Part shown: positions 26,933 through 36,400 of the stretch, one piece after another
Layout: every line of letters begins with the position of its first letter
How positions within the stretch are numbered: the first letter of the stretch is position 1
Assembly: GCA_033344775.1 (NCBI GenBank)
Contig: JAWPMT010000001.1
Location: 1,054,001 to 1,118,000 of the forward strand
Direction: 5' to 3'
DNA length: 64,000 nt
Source: Cytophagales bacterium
Lineage (GTDB): Bacteria > Bacteroidota > Bacteroidia > Cytophagales > Cyclobacteriaceae
Notes under the pieces: model-generated
What the model was told of the DNA's origin: nothing
What the model saw: the letters and a program-made list of their open reading frames with translations, nothing else
Database searches by the model: none
Program-made: the position numbers and the translations under genes

Positions 26933-27544
26933 TCAATGCACCCGGTACTCTGGTGTAGCTGTTTGGTGAATGACCTCATCTTTGAAAGTGATAGACACAT
27001 TGAAATTGGCCCTGATGGGATCGGTCACGGTTCCATCTAGTTGCAAGAAGAGATCGGACCCTATCTCACCAAAAAAGGCAGGGTAGGAATTTTGCTCAGC
27101 GATGAAATCATTCAGGGAGGCTGATTCGAAATTCCTTACCCGAAAGATATGGTTCACAGTATCTCCTGCCTGAAATTCCAAACCAAGAAAAGTAAAGGCA
27201 TCCTCAGCCACGATGGCTATTTCATCAATCTGTTGCTCGAAAATCACATTTGGAGCTGGGGAACAGGCATAGGCTCCTGAAATCAGGCTAAAAGACCAGT
27301 TGTTGGCCACTGGAATGTAATTTAGATCTTCAACATAGATCCGGAGCGCGGCATCGGTATGCAATAAAGTCGCGGTACCTGTATGTTCACGATGACCATT
27401 AATATCACTGAAGTAAACAAATTCAGAATCGATCGCGGTGATCTCAGCATTCACCGGATCATCATCATCTTTACAATTGATGATACAGCTCATTGGGAAC
27501 TGCGTCAAAACAAACAAAAATGTGATTTTATAGAGCTGTTTCAT
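26933..27544 (-). CDS. Lipoprotein of a tandem family, DUF5034-like (1 of 3)
   Basis: A 203-residue secreted protein. Signal peptide ends at a lipobox-like MSC. Shared family features: AYACSPAP, a strand pair around DEIAIVAEDAFTF, NHIFRVRNFESASLNDFIAEQN, and an ending with SITFKDEVIHQTATPEYRV. The same framework occurs in the next two genes, so the three arose by tandem duplication. The fold is probably a beta-sandwich at the cell surface. The DUF5034 assignment is from memory and tentative. The gaps of 111 and 42 bases between the three genes suit one operon. Confidence 0.68.
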   Translation of the reverse strand: MKQLYKITFLFVLTQFPMSCIINCKDDDDPVNAEITAIDSEFVYFSDINGHREHTGTATLLHTDAALRIYVEDLNYIPVANNWSFSLISGAYACSPAPNVIFEQQIDEIAIVAEDAFTFLGLEFQAGDTVNHIFRVRNFESASLNDFIAEQNSYPAFFGEIGSDLFLQLDGTVTDPIRANFNVSITFKDEVIHQTATPEYRVH

Positions 27545-27655
27545 GGTTCAAATCAACATTATTCCTCTTTTTAAAGCAAATCATTTCTAGCTCCTGTTGA
27601 TGACTATATCAGATACATTACAAATGTGCTTCATCATCATGTCAGACAACAAGGG

Positions 27656-28249
27656 CTAGAAAATAGAAATATCAGGTGTTTGCGTGACAAGCGTCACTTC
27701 GTCTTCAAAGGTGACAACCACACGAAAATTGGTTTCCAGCGTTTCTCCCGGGGCTTCATTCCATTGGAAAACCATTTCTCCAAAATCCGCAATTGGCAAA
27801 TATCTGGCAGTTTCAGGCTCGCTGAAGTTCAAAACAGGTGATCCCTCCTCACTGGCAATATTGAACAAATGGCTAACCGTATCTCCTACGGCATATACGT
27901 CTCCGGCAAAGACGAATGCCGATGAGACGATCATATCAACCCGCGTCACCAATGGATATTCAGGAAAAGGTGGATCACAGGCCATCGCAAATGAACTCAA
28001 GGAGAGATTCCTTTCAGGTTCATGAGTGGCAAAGGTTACCTCGTCGATATATACCCTGATGGCGCTTTCCTGCCAGGGAATAGGTCTTAACAATCGCCAT
28101 TGATTGAATTGTTCATTAAAGAAGGTGCCTATCTCTGAAAGCAGCAATGATGGTCTTCCTAATCGTTGAGGGAATGGGCCGCATTCCACTAAACAACTCG
28201 TAGGAACGTGCAATAATGAAATTATTAATAAAGCTAGTATTTTTTTCAT
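27656..28249 (-). CDS. Lipoprotein of a tandem family, DUF5034-like (2 of 3)
   Basis: A 197-residue paralogue of its two neighbours. Signal peptide with lipobox TSC, then AMACDPPFPEYPL in place of AYACSPPAPE, FVFAGDVYAVGDTVSHLFNI, and an end with VVTFEDEVTLVTQTPDISI. It is the most divergent of the three and carries a TNFRV strand shared in outline with the first. Family function unknown; lipid-anchored location is inferred from the lipobox. Confidence 0.66.
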   Translation of the reverse strand: MKKILALLIISLLHVPTSCLVECGPFPQRLGRPSLLLSEIGTFFNEQFNQWRLLRPIPWQESAIRVYIDEVTFATHEPERNLSLSSFAMACDPPFPEYPLVTRVDMIVSSAFVFAGDVYAVGDTVSHLFNIASEEGSPVLNFSEPETARYLPIADFGEMVFQWNEAPGETLETNFRVVVTFEDEVTLVTQTPDISIF

Positions 28250-28291
28250 TACAGTTGTTCTACAGTAAAACCAAGTAGCAATGAATTATCG

Positions 28292-28894
28292 TCAATAAAC
28301 CCTATAAACAGGGGTCTGAGTTTGGTGTGTTGTTCCGTCTGCCAATTCAATGGCCACACTGAAACTGGATTCCAGCGTATCGGTAGGTGCATCTCTCAAT
28401 CCCAAAATGATTGATGTTCCAAAATCACCAAATAAATAAGAATCCCTGTTTTGCTCCTCGATGTACCCGGCAATTGATAAGTTGCCTGAATTTCGAACCC
28501 GAAACAGATGATTGACCAGATCTCCCTCGTTTATTTGTTGATTATTGTGAATGAAGGCAGTATCTGATACAATAGAAATTTCTTCTATCAAGGGAAATTC
28601 CGGAGCTGGAGGACTGCAGGCATATGCCAATGAAGTCAATGAAAATACAGGTACGACATTAGAAAAGTATTCAATATCTTCCGGGAATACCCGAAGATAA
28701 AATTCCTCATAAGATCGTGGTGTTTCCCTGGTCCAGGTTCTGAACCCTAATTCCTCAAAATAGGTACCAAGATCTGAATCGATTCCTGCATAGCGGCCTT
28801 TATCATCAAACGTACCACATTCACCATCGTCATATTGGCAAGCAAAAGGGAAATGTAATAAGACAATGACGAAAAAAGCCAATGATTTTTTCAT
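28292..28894 (-). CDS. Lipoprotein of a tandem family, DUF5034-like (3 of 3)
   Basis: A 200-residue paralogue that opens the three-gene array. Signal peptide ends FPFACQ. It shows AYACSPPAPEFPLIEEISIV, NHLFRVRNSGNLSIAGYIEEQN and an end with VAIELADGTTHQTQTPVYRV, closest to copy 1. As the first gene it probably carries the promoter, but I find no clear box. Confidence 0.68.
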   Translation of the reverse strand: MKKSLAFFVIVLLHFPFACQYDDGECGTFDDKGRYAGIDSDLGTYFEELGFRTWTRETPRSYEEFYLRVFPEDIEYFSNVVPVFSLTSLAYACSPPAPEFPLIEEISIVSDTAFIHNNQQINEGDLVNHLFRVRNSGNLSIAGYIEEQNRDSYLFGDFGTSIILGLRDAPTDTLESSFSVAIELADGTTHQTQTPVYRVY

Positions 28895-28938
28895 GACAGT
28901 TGTTTTGTAGTAAAGTTAATCAGGACTTACAGAATAAG

Positions 28939-29106
28939 TCAGGGCATCTTAAAAAGGAGGTCGAATGCCGAATCCAATAGCAGCGCTCCTCCATAAAGTA
29001 CACCTACCAATAATCCCAGGCCGATCAAGCTCCGAGAAAAACTCACAGCGAATGATAGAATAGAATCGTACGCGAAGTACTTCGTTTTATTGTCTAAGCT
29101 TTTCAT
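28939..29106 (-). CDS. Small membrane protein, 55 residues
   Basis: ATG at 29106, stop TGA at 28939. It starts MKSLDNKTKYFAYDSILSFA and continues to a glycine- and leucine-rich membrane helix (GLGLLVGVLYGGALLL), ending LLFKMP. It lies 44 bases upstream of the three-lipoprotein array on the same strand, so it could be the first gene of that operon. No known family recognised; the amphipathic N-terminus plus one helix is a plausible real product. Confidence 0.55.
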   Translation of the reverse strand: MKSLDNKTKYFAYDSILSFAVSFSRSLIGLGLLVGVLYGGALLLDSAFDLLFKMP

Positions 29107-29392
29107 GTAAATAGCGGTTTACAATGATGAATTTCGCTTAGGACAACCAAATATCAAACCAAAACTGGCCGAAGCCCTTCCTTTCTTCGATCAACACACC
29201 GAAAGTTCGGTTAAGTGAAATTCTCACCACCGGAAAGCGGCAACAAAAATTCAGCTAGCTGTTAAAGCGAATCATTAGGTTTTGATGAACCATTTTGACA
29301 TACTTCGCATTAATGGGTTCTTCCGGCCATCAATTCATCGGATGATTTCCTGTTGATGTTCGGCTAAAAATCATAGGATCAGAAAGTAGTGG
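29107..29392. other. Intergenic stretch before der
   Basis: Divergent region between the 55-residue protein gene and der. Apart from the -7 box at its right end I see no gene, RNA or strong hairpin. Confidence 0.4.
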
Positions 29393-29400
29393 TACTTTTG
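29393..29400 (+). promoter_or_regulatory. Bacteroidota -7 box for der
   Basis: TACTTTTG matches TAnnTTTG and lies 37 bases before the start codon, leaving a leader of about 30 bases that includes the purine-rich AGAAGAGGAAAG. Confidence 0.5.
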
Positions 29401-29437
29401 CGCTTTGTAATTGTAGCACCGCAAGAAGAGGAAAGAG

Positions 29438-30745
29438 TTGGCAAATATATTAGCAATCGTAGGTCGCCCGAATGTAGGCAAATCCACTTTATTCAATAGA
29501 CTGATTGAAAAGAAGCAGGCGATCATGGACAATGAGCCCGGAGTGACCAGAGATCGGCATTACGGGATGAGTGAGTGGAATGGTAAACATTTTACGGTTA
29601 TTGATACTGGAGGATACGTAGAAGGTTCCGAAGACATCTTTGAGGGTGCCATCCGAACCCAGGTGAAAGAAGCATTGCAAGAAGCGACTGCTATTCTGTT
29701 CATGGTAGATTGTCACGATGGTCTTCATGGACTCGATCAGGACTTTGCCAATGTGGTCCGGGAGGTGAATAAGCCAGTATTTCTGGTGGCCAATAAAGCC
29801 GATAATCAGGAAAAGTCTTTTGTTGCCAATGAGTTCTATGCCTTAGGACTGACGGATACCATATTTCCATTGTCCTCGATGACAGGTTCAGGCACCGGCG
29901 AACTACTGGATGAAGTCGTCAACCACATGGAAGATGAAGAGGAAATCGAAGGATCAGACCTTCCCAAGATTGCTATCCTGGGACGTCCCAACGTAGGTAA
30001 ATCCTCCTTTGTGAATGCCTTACTAGGTGAAGAGAGAAGCATTGTTACAGACATTGCAGGAACCACACGAGATGCAATCAACAGTCGCTACAACCTATTT
30101 GGCAAAGATTTCTTACTGACGGACACAGCTGGTATTCGTAAGAAGGCCAAGGTCAAAGAAGACATTGAATTCTATTCAGTATTGAGGGCCATTCAGGCGC
30201 TGCAAGACAGTGATGTATCTATCATCATGATTGACGCAGAGCGTGGCTTGGAATCCCAGGACATGAACATCATCTCCCTGGCACACAAATACCGTCGGGG
30301 AGCAGTGATTTTCGTCAATAAATGGGATTTGGCAGAGCGTGAAACCAATACGGCGAAAAAGATCACCGATGAGATCAAGGAGAAACTCGGTCCCATGCAA
30401 TACATCCCGATTATCTTCGGAAGTGTGTTGACAAAGCAGCGGATCTTCAAGGTGATAGAAACAGCCATCCAAGTTTACGAAAATAAGGCCAAGAAAATAT
30501 CTACTTCCAAACTTAACGAGGCGATGCTCCCAGAGATTGAGCATTACCCCCCTCCTGCGGTTCGTGGCAAGTACATCAAGATCAAGTACATCACGCAATT
30601 GCCGACGAGGAACCCAACGTTTGCGTTCTTCTGTAACCATCCCAAGGATATCAAAGAGTCCTATGAGCGATTTCTGGTCAATAAGCTTCGAGAGAAGTTC
30701 GATTATCAGGGAGTGCCCTTGAAAGCAGTGTTTAGGAAGAAGTAA
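29438..30745 (+). CDS. der: GTPase Der (EngA), 50S ribosome assembly factor
   Basis: A 435-residue protein with two GTPase domains in tandem and a C-terminal KH-like domain. First G1 GRPNVGKSTL and DTGG switch, NKAD; second GRPNVGKSSF, DTAG and NKWD. The start is TTG at 29438: it gives ANILAIVGRPN directly, and a GAGGAAAG ribosome-binding region lies just upstream. Needed for large-subunit maturation; length is standard. Confidence 0.97.
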   Translation: MANILAIVGRPNVGKSTLFNRLIEKKQAIMDNEPGVTRDRHYGMSEWNGKHFTVIDTGGYVEGSEDIFEGAIRTQVKEALQEATAILFMVDCHDGLHGLDQDFANVVREVNKPVFLVANKADNQEKSFVANEFYALGLTDTIFPLSSMTGSGTGELLDEVVNHMEDEEEIEGSDLPKIAILGRPNVGKSSFVNALLGEERSIVTDIAGTTRDAINSRYNLFGKDFLLTDTAGIRKKAKVKEDIEFYSVLRAIQALQDSDVSIIMIDAERGLESQDMNIISLAHKYRRGAVIFVNKWDLAERETNTAKKITDEIKEKLGPMQYIPIIFGSVLTKQRIFKVIETAIQVYENKAKKISTSKLNEAMLPEIEHYPPPAVRGKYIKIKYITQLPTRNPTFAFFCNHPKDIKESYERFLVNKLREKFDYQGVPLKAVFRKK

Positions 30746-30783
30746 TCTTTGTGTATTCTTTTTTGACATTTTAAATTTATATC

Positions 30784-30864
30784 CGTCATTCCTGTGAATA
30801 CAGGAATCTCAAAATTAGACAGTAGAAATAAGAATGAGATTCCTGAACTACGCCAGGAATGACG
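30784..30864. repeat. Palindromic dispersed repeat, copy A
   Basis: Nested inverted repeat: the outer arms CGTCATTCCTG and CAGGAATGACG are exact complements, and the inner arms CAGGAATCTCA and TGAGATTCCTG are too. The whole could fold into a cruciform or a long RNA hairpin. Other copies lie near 44101 and 1109. It sits between der and the SprT-like gene. Confidence 0.75.
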
Positions 30865-30886
30865 TCAAAAAAGAATTGAACCTGCT

Positions 30887-31498
30887 TTGTCCACCACGTC
30901 AAAACAAGTATTCCAACGTTTCGTACCCTCGCCGGCTGTAGACTACTGCGACCAGCTCTACAATCAGCTCAACTTTGAATTCAAGATCAAAAAGAGTCGA
31001 AAAACGAAGATGGGAGACTTCCGACTGGACCATCGGACAGGGCACCAGACCATTACCATCAACAACGACCTGAACCCATACAGTTTCCTGATCACCTACC
31101 TCCACGAAGTGGCTCACTTACTCACCTTTGAGCAATACGGACGAAAAGTAGCTCCCCATGGACAGGAATGGAAGAATATGTTCAAGAAGACCCTTCAACC
31201 GGTCCTCAACGAACAGAACTTCCCCCCTGACATCTTACAGGCACTGACCCAACACTTTGCGAGCCCCAAAGCCACCAGTTGCTCTGATCCCGCACTGTAT
31301 CAAATACTCAGAAAGTACGATGAAGACAAAGGCGAGATCCTTCTCAAAGAAGTACCCATCGGCGGCCTATTCGAATTCAATGGCAAAACCTACCAAAAGC
31401 TGGAAGTCCGCCGCACCCGCGCCATCTGTCAGGAATTAAAATCCAAGCGCAAGTATTTGATTGCTTTGATTGCTGGGGTGGTTGAAGAAACCTCTTAA
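30887..31498 (+). CDS. SprT-like zinc metalloprotease domain protein
   Basis: A 203-residue protein with the zincin motif HEVAH (residues 73-77) and the downstream HGQEW typical of SprT/Spartan domains. The end carries a predicted beta part (GGLFEFNGKTYQKLEVRR) in place of a Cys-rich zinc ribbon; two Cys are scattered. The start is TTG at 30887 because no ATG precedes the domain. SprT homologues are linked to DNA-protein crosslink repair in eukaryotes; the bacterial role is unsettled. It follows the palindromic repeat by 22 bases. Confidence 0.85.
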   Translation: MSTTSKQVFQRFVPSPAVDYCDQLYNQLNFEFKIKKSRKTKMGDFRLDHRTGHQTITINNDLNPYSFLITYLHEVAHLLTFEQYGRKVAPHGQEWKNMFKKTLQPVLNEQNFPPDILQALTQHFASPKATSCSDPALYQILRKYDEDKGEILLKEVPIGGLFEFNGKTYQKLEVRRTRAICQELKSKRKYLIALIAGVVEETS

Positions 31499-31523
31499 AC
31501 CTTATAGGTTAATTTTTACTATT

Positions 31524-31572
31524 TGTCATACTTTCTGCGGAGACGGCAAGCTGGCGACAAACTCAGCATGAC
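31524..31572. repeat. Dispersed repeat, second type
   Basis: TGTCATACTTTCTGCGGAGA with a later CTCAGCATGACC; the reverse strand begins GGTCATGCTGAG and shares GTCA..CTGAG..TGTCG with 12841-12880. It follows the SprT-like stop and a weak hairpin (AACCT/AGGTT plus five Ts, about 31502-31518) that may end that transcript. Confidence 0.4.
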
Positions 31573-31577
31573 CAAGT

Positions 31578-32147
31578 CTACACCGTCAAACGCCTCGTTA
31601 TCAGCTGGTCTACTTTCATAAAGAAGGCCATGGGTGTGACTGTACGCCAGTTGCTAATTTGGAGGGTACCTCCGACGTTGAGGTACATGTCGATATTGTA
31701 GTTGCGCATTTCATCAATGACATGGTCGGTAAAATTGACCAGGGCGATCCAGCCATCTTCAACCTCCTCAAACCACTCTTCATAGTAGCAATCATCGCTT
31801 CCGTGAAAGTTCATCACATTTTCACCAACAAGGATGAATTTTGAAATGCCCATGTGTAGGAAATGCTCGATGATATTACGCTTGAATATCATGATGTCGT
31901 TATTGATGGCATCATTCCACTCCCCGATCATTTCAAGGATCACATAGCCTTCATTGTAGCTGGCGTAAAGCACTTTCATGTAGAGGGTCTCCGAACCCAT
32001 AAAATCCCATCCCGGATCAATGAAGTACCCATAAATGGTCTCTGAATACAAATCATAGTTGTATTCCTTTCCATGAAATGGGCTTTGATCATCCAGGCTG
32101 GAATCGTAATAATTCAACCAGCCATGATAGGGTTCTATCGTATGCAT
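31578..32147 (-). CDS. Conserved-looking cytoplasmic protein of unknown function
   Basis: A 189-residue acidic, aromatic-rich protein without a signal peptide. The sequence (YHGWLNYYDSSLDDQSPFHG, IYGYFIDPGWDFMGSETLY, FILVGENVMNFHGSDDCYYE) suggests a compact alpha/beta domain. The context is a 57-base gap to the helix-hairpin-helix lipoprotein gene upstream, same strand. I do not recognise the family. Confidence 0.65.
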   Translation of the reverse strand: MHTIEPYHGWLNYYDSSLDDQSPFHGKEYNYDLYSETIYGYFIDPGWDFMGSETLYMKVLYASYNEGYVILEMIGEWNDAINNDIMIFKRNIIEHFLHMGISKFILVGENVMNFHGSDDCYYEEWFEEVEDGWIALVNFTDHVIDEMRNYNIDMYLNVGGTLQISNWRTVTPMAFFMKVDQLITRRLTV

Positions 32148-32204
32148 ATATGGTATTTAGTAAGGGGTAATTGGTATCAGGGACAAACTACCCAATACCA
32201 GTAT

Positions 32205-32906
32205 CTATTCTCCTAAGGTCACGAAACGTTCCAATCGTGCTACTTCGTTCTCGTCTACGTATTTACCAATTTCGCGACGAAATTGTTCCATCGAGCTGTA
32301 AGGACGATACTCTTCAAACTCATGCGCCATCTTATCTCCTACACCAGGGATCATTTTGAATTGCTCTTCAGGGGTCGTGTTCAGATTCAGGGGTACGAAT
32401 ACAAATTGCTCATAATCCAACACCTGAGCCTCATCGACGTATTTTCCGATCTCTCTTCTAAACTGTTCTACTGAGGTATATGGGCGGTACTCTTCAAACT
32501 CATGAGCCATTTTATTCCCTACTCCTGGTACTAGTTTGAAATCATCTTCATCCGTCGTGTTGAGGTTCATCGGTAAGAAAACTCGACTGGCGGTGGCCTC
32601 ATAATCTTCTTCACTAACCATGTCTTTTATCCATTTGGCAAAAACTGCGCCATTCAAGTGGGGTCTACCAGCAATGATCTGATCTACCTGTGCTTCATTA
32701 AGGCCAGCCACAGTCATTAATTGCTCTTTTGAAGCGAGATTCGGGTTAAGTACATCTTCGCTTCCCTCTTCAGCAGCAACTTCTTGAGTGCTCTCTTCTG
32801 TCGTTTCAGGTGCTTCAGTTGCAGCTTGTTCAGAATTTCCTCCTGATCCACATGACCAAAGTAAGCCAGCAAAAGCCAGCATCATGAATGCATATTTAAT
32901 TTTCAT
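32205..32906 (-). CDS. Lipoprotein with repeated helix-hairpin-helix units
   Basis: A 233-residue protein: lipobox LWSCG, a Glu/Thr/Ala-rich linker to about residue 52, then three ComEA-like units. The first (LASKEQLMTVAGLNEAQVDQ) is divergent. The second and third are near copies, each with NLNTT, VPGVG or IPGVG, KMAHEFEEYRPY and EQFRREIGKYVDE. Helix-hairpin-helix units usually bind DNA without regard to sequence. On an envelope lipoprotein this suggests DNA capture or a structural use of the fold. It follows a small membrane protein gene by 15 bases, so they are co-transcribed. Confidence 0.82.
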   Translation of the reverse strand: MKIKYAFMMLAFAGLLWSCGSGGNSEQAATEAPETTEESTQEVAAEEGSEDVLNPNLASKEQLMTVAGLNEAQVDQIIAGRPHLNGAVFAKWIKDMVSEEDYEATASRVFLPMNLNTTDEDDFKLVPGVGNKMAHEFEEYRPYTSVEQFRREIGKYVDEAQVLDYEQFVFVPLNLNTTPEEQFKMIPGVGDKMAHEFEEYRPYSSMEQFRREIGKYVDENEVARLERFVTLGE

Positions 32907-32921
32907 TAGTGCGAATTATTA

Positions 32922-33323
32922 TCAGTTAGTATATTCATTTTTGATTTGATCAGCGACATATAACCCCAACATGGCGATAGGGATCAAAAAACCCGGTGAG
33001 ATCACCGGAATGGCTCCGGTGGCTACTTCTGTGATCAGGTCCCAACCTTTCAGATTGGACCTTAGCTCTATCGCAAATTCCCAATTGTTCTTGACATGCA
33101 TGTAAATTCCTACAACTCCTGCGAGCATGCCGACATACATCCAAACACGAAACAAAGACAATCCGGTTCCTTTCAAGATCATGAAGTAACCTATTCCTGT
33201 AACCACCAGAAAAATGACTGGCACAAACTGCCAGAAGCTTTCAAAATGTTCAATCAACAGCAGATCGGCCAGCATGCCGAAGACCATGATCAGAAATATA
33301 AGACCTATGCGCTGTTTAGCCAT
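32922..33323 (-). CDS. Small multi-span membrane protein
   Basis: From the ATG at 33323 the protein has 133 residues and about four membrane helices (IGLIFLIMVFGMLADLLLI, FVPVIFLVVTGIGYFMIL, VWMYVGMLAGVVGIYMHV, and one near the C-terminus with FLIPIAMLGLYVA). The longer in-frame start at 33389 adds 22 residues of weak character. Family not recognised. Likely first gene of a two-gene unit with the helix-hairpin-helix lipoprotein. Confidence 0.65.
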   Translation of the reverse strand: MAKQRIGLIFLIMVFGMLADLLLIEHFESFWQFVPVIFLVVTGIGYFMILKGTGLSLFRVWMYVGMLAGVVGIYMHVKNNWEFAIELRSNLKGWDLITEVATGAIPVISPGFLIPIAMLGLYVADQIKNEYTN

Positions 33324-33413
33324 AACAGCTCGCAAAGCTAGTGATGGCCAGCTGAAAAATATCACAGCCTTGAAAATCTTAACAGCCAAAAATATTAGAT
33401 ACCAAAAAGGGCA

Positions 33414-33447
33414 TAAAAAAAGAGACTGCCTTTTCGGGCAGCCTCTC
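33414..33447 (-). terminator. Rho-independent terminator of the Oar-like receptor gene
   Basis: On the minus strand GAGAGGCTGCC pairs with GGCAGTCTCTT (two G-U pairs) and runs into seven Ts, 24 bases after the receptor stop. Confidence 0.85.
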
Positions 33448-33470
33448 CTCTATATTTTGATCAAATGATC

Positions 33471-36400
33471 TTAGTTGAAGATGTATCTGATACCAAATTG
33501 CATTCTCCATCGAGCGCTGAATAATCCAGCGTCATCGAAGTTTCCGAAATTCGCTTCGTTAGGCTCAAAATCGTTGAAAGGCTGAAATGAGTATGTAGGG
33601 ATGTTTGTTCCATCCTGGAATCCTTCGAACTCCAACAATTCAACACCTCTTTGAACTCTGTATCTCTTACCCCAGCTGCTACTGATGAAGTTAGTGAAGT
33701 TGAAGATATCCAAAGAAAGCTGAATGGTGTTTCTCTTACCGTTTCCAGTCTCCAGGTAGAAATCCTGCAAGAATTTCAAGTCAATGACATTCTCAAAAGG
33801 AGTTCTGTTTGTGTTTCTCTCTGCGTACTGTCCTCTGTTTTCACTCAAATAAGGATCATTCTCAATGAAGCTATTCAAGGCAGTCCATTGCTCAGCAGAA
33901 GACAATCCGTTAGCACCATCCACCAAAACAATTTCACTTTCGTTAGCAGGAATGTAAACCAAAGCTCTGCTTCGAGAATCTTCGTTCTGGATGTTCTGTC
34001 CACCGCCATAGATATAGCTATATGTGTTTCCAGATCGGCCTTCGTAGAACAAAGTGATTTGTGAGCCCAGGAATCCAGCATATTCCTTTCTGTAAGTCAC
34101 AGAAGCAAGTACTCTATGTGCTTGAGAAAAGTCAGATCTCCATGCTTCGTTGAAGGTATTTCTTCCGTCTACTGTGTATATACCTCTCCACTGAGAAGAG
34201 TTCTGAGAAGATGTTCCATCATAGACAGAGAAAGCATCGCCATAAGAATATGAGAAGTTAGCTGCCAATCCATTTTCCATAGGCTTAGTCAAGCTGGCAG
34301 TCACATTGTATGCATAACCCTGGTCATTATTTGACGCAAGAATGATTCGTCCGTAAGTATCATCTACCTCATCTCTTCTGTTGAAGATTGGTCGATCATC
34401 CGGAGTTCCTTCCAGGAATCCAACAGGATCAGCTCTCAAATTGACGTTTTGGTAGTAAACCTGATTGATCGTTTTAGTGAACAGACCTTCAACGGTACCG
34501 ATCAACCCTGTGCTTCCGATTTTTTGATCAACAGCGAGGTTAGCTTTCCATACTTGAGGAATTTTGAAGTCTTCTACAAACAGGTCGATATCACCTGAAG
34601 GAGAAACGCTATTAGGATCGATCTGAGTGATCACGTTGCCGCTAGCATCCAAGCCGTCTCCATCAGGTCCACCGCCTACTGGCTGATCGTCCCAATCTCT
34701 AAGTCTTCTTGCATCATCCGCCAATTGGAAGTCAAGCACCGTACCACGGTTCACACCATTGTTGTTGAATGCGCCACCAGGCCATACCAAAGGAATTCTT
34801 GAAGTAAAGATTCCCCATCCACCTCGAACCTGCGTTCTTTGGTCATTGTTCACATCCCAGTTGAAACCGAATCTAGGAGAGAAATAGAACTGAGACTTAA
34901 TGAATTGTCCAGTTTGTGCACCACCAAGGTCATAGCCCTGTGCAGAAATCAAAGGAAGCGTCTCGTTATTGAAAGTGGTGTTAACCGGAGTATCATCAAA
35001 TGATTGAATGTCTCCTCGGATACCGAATGTCAATTTCAAGTTGTCCATTGCCTGAAACTCATCCTGTACGTAGAAGCCAAACAAAGCACCACCAAATTCC
35101 ACACCTGAAGCAGTACCATCACCGGTAATATTATCTCTCAAAGAGAAAGATCGGATATAATCATCCGCAGCCTCTCCTGCAATGAAGTCATCCAGGTTAG
35201 AACCTCCATCTGCATCACCAGCAGTGTTAATAGGAGTGCTTCTCTCCCATCCATAATCTCCGTAGTTGAAAGGAATGAACAGGTTGGTTACTGTATAGAA
35301 TTCTGCGTTGAATCCAGCAAGGAACGTGTGCTTGCCTTTGTAATACTCAAAATTGTTAGTGATTGTGATCACATCTTGATCCAGCAAGTTGGCAGTAGAG
35401 AAAGTCTCAGAACCAAACTGGAACCCACCTCGACCATCGTCGATGAATACCGCAGGGAAAGGAATAGAAGGACCATCGTTAGAAGTATCGTAAGGATCTC
35501 TATCATCACGAACAATTGTCGCACCTACAGTCAGGTGATTTGACATGTTTGCACCGATAGTACTCTTCAATTCCAGCGCAGTGGTGTTAGTAGTGGAGTT
35601 GAAGAACTCAGAACCATTCTGGAACCTCAAACCACTGTTGCTTGAATTTCTTGCCTCCAGGTTTCTAGCCTCGGTATAGGAGTGACGAATCGAAACCTTG
35701 TGATTATCGTTCACATTCCAATCTAATTTGATCAGAAATTTATCACTATCAAGGAAAGTGGTATTGTCGGTATAAGTTCCTGGATCGTAACCTAAAGTAC
35801 CCAGGTGAGAAACCAATCGGTTCACATCATCAAGAGTAGCGTTTCCATCATATCTTGAAAACTCAAAAGGCTGAGGGATTTCATCGCGCTGCAATTCAGC
35901 ATTAGCGAAGAAAAACAGTTTGTTTTTAATGATTGGACCACCAACTCTAAAACCATAAGTTTGAGAAGTAAAGTCAGGAAGTCTTGTTTCTTCCAAATCT
36001 TCTCCGTCTTCCTGAGGAGTTACACCCGCCATTTTTTCATTCTGGGTATAGAAGTAAGCAGAACCTTCTACTTCATTGCTACCACTTCGAGTTACCGCAG
36101 AAACGGAACCACCAGCGAAACCTGACTGTCTTACATCAAAAGGAGCGATAGATACATTAAACTGCTCGATCGCGTCCAATGAAATAGGCGTCACACCTGT
36201 TTGCCCACCGTTTGTACCAGAACCAGCCAATCCGAAAACATCGTTACTTACTGCACCATCAATGTAGATCGCGTTGTACCGGTTGTTCTGACCACCGATA
36301 GACAAAGAAAGACCATCGTTACCTTCAGAGATTTGCGCCTGAGGAGTCAATCTTACAAAGTCGCCGATAGATCTACCTACCGTTGGTAAACCTTCGATCG

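Noticed and set aside
30176-30769. Minus-strand frame of 197 codons opposite der
   Set aside because: It lies within der and has no recognisable motif.
31502-31518. Possible terminator after the SprT-like gene
   Set aside because: Only five base pairs in the stem; too weak to list as a separate feature, so it is mentioned with the repeat.
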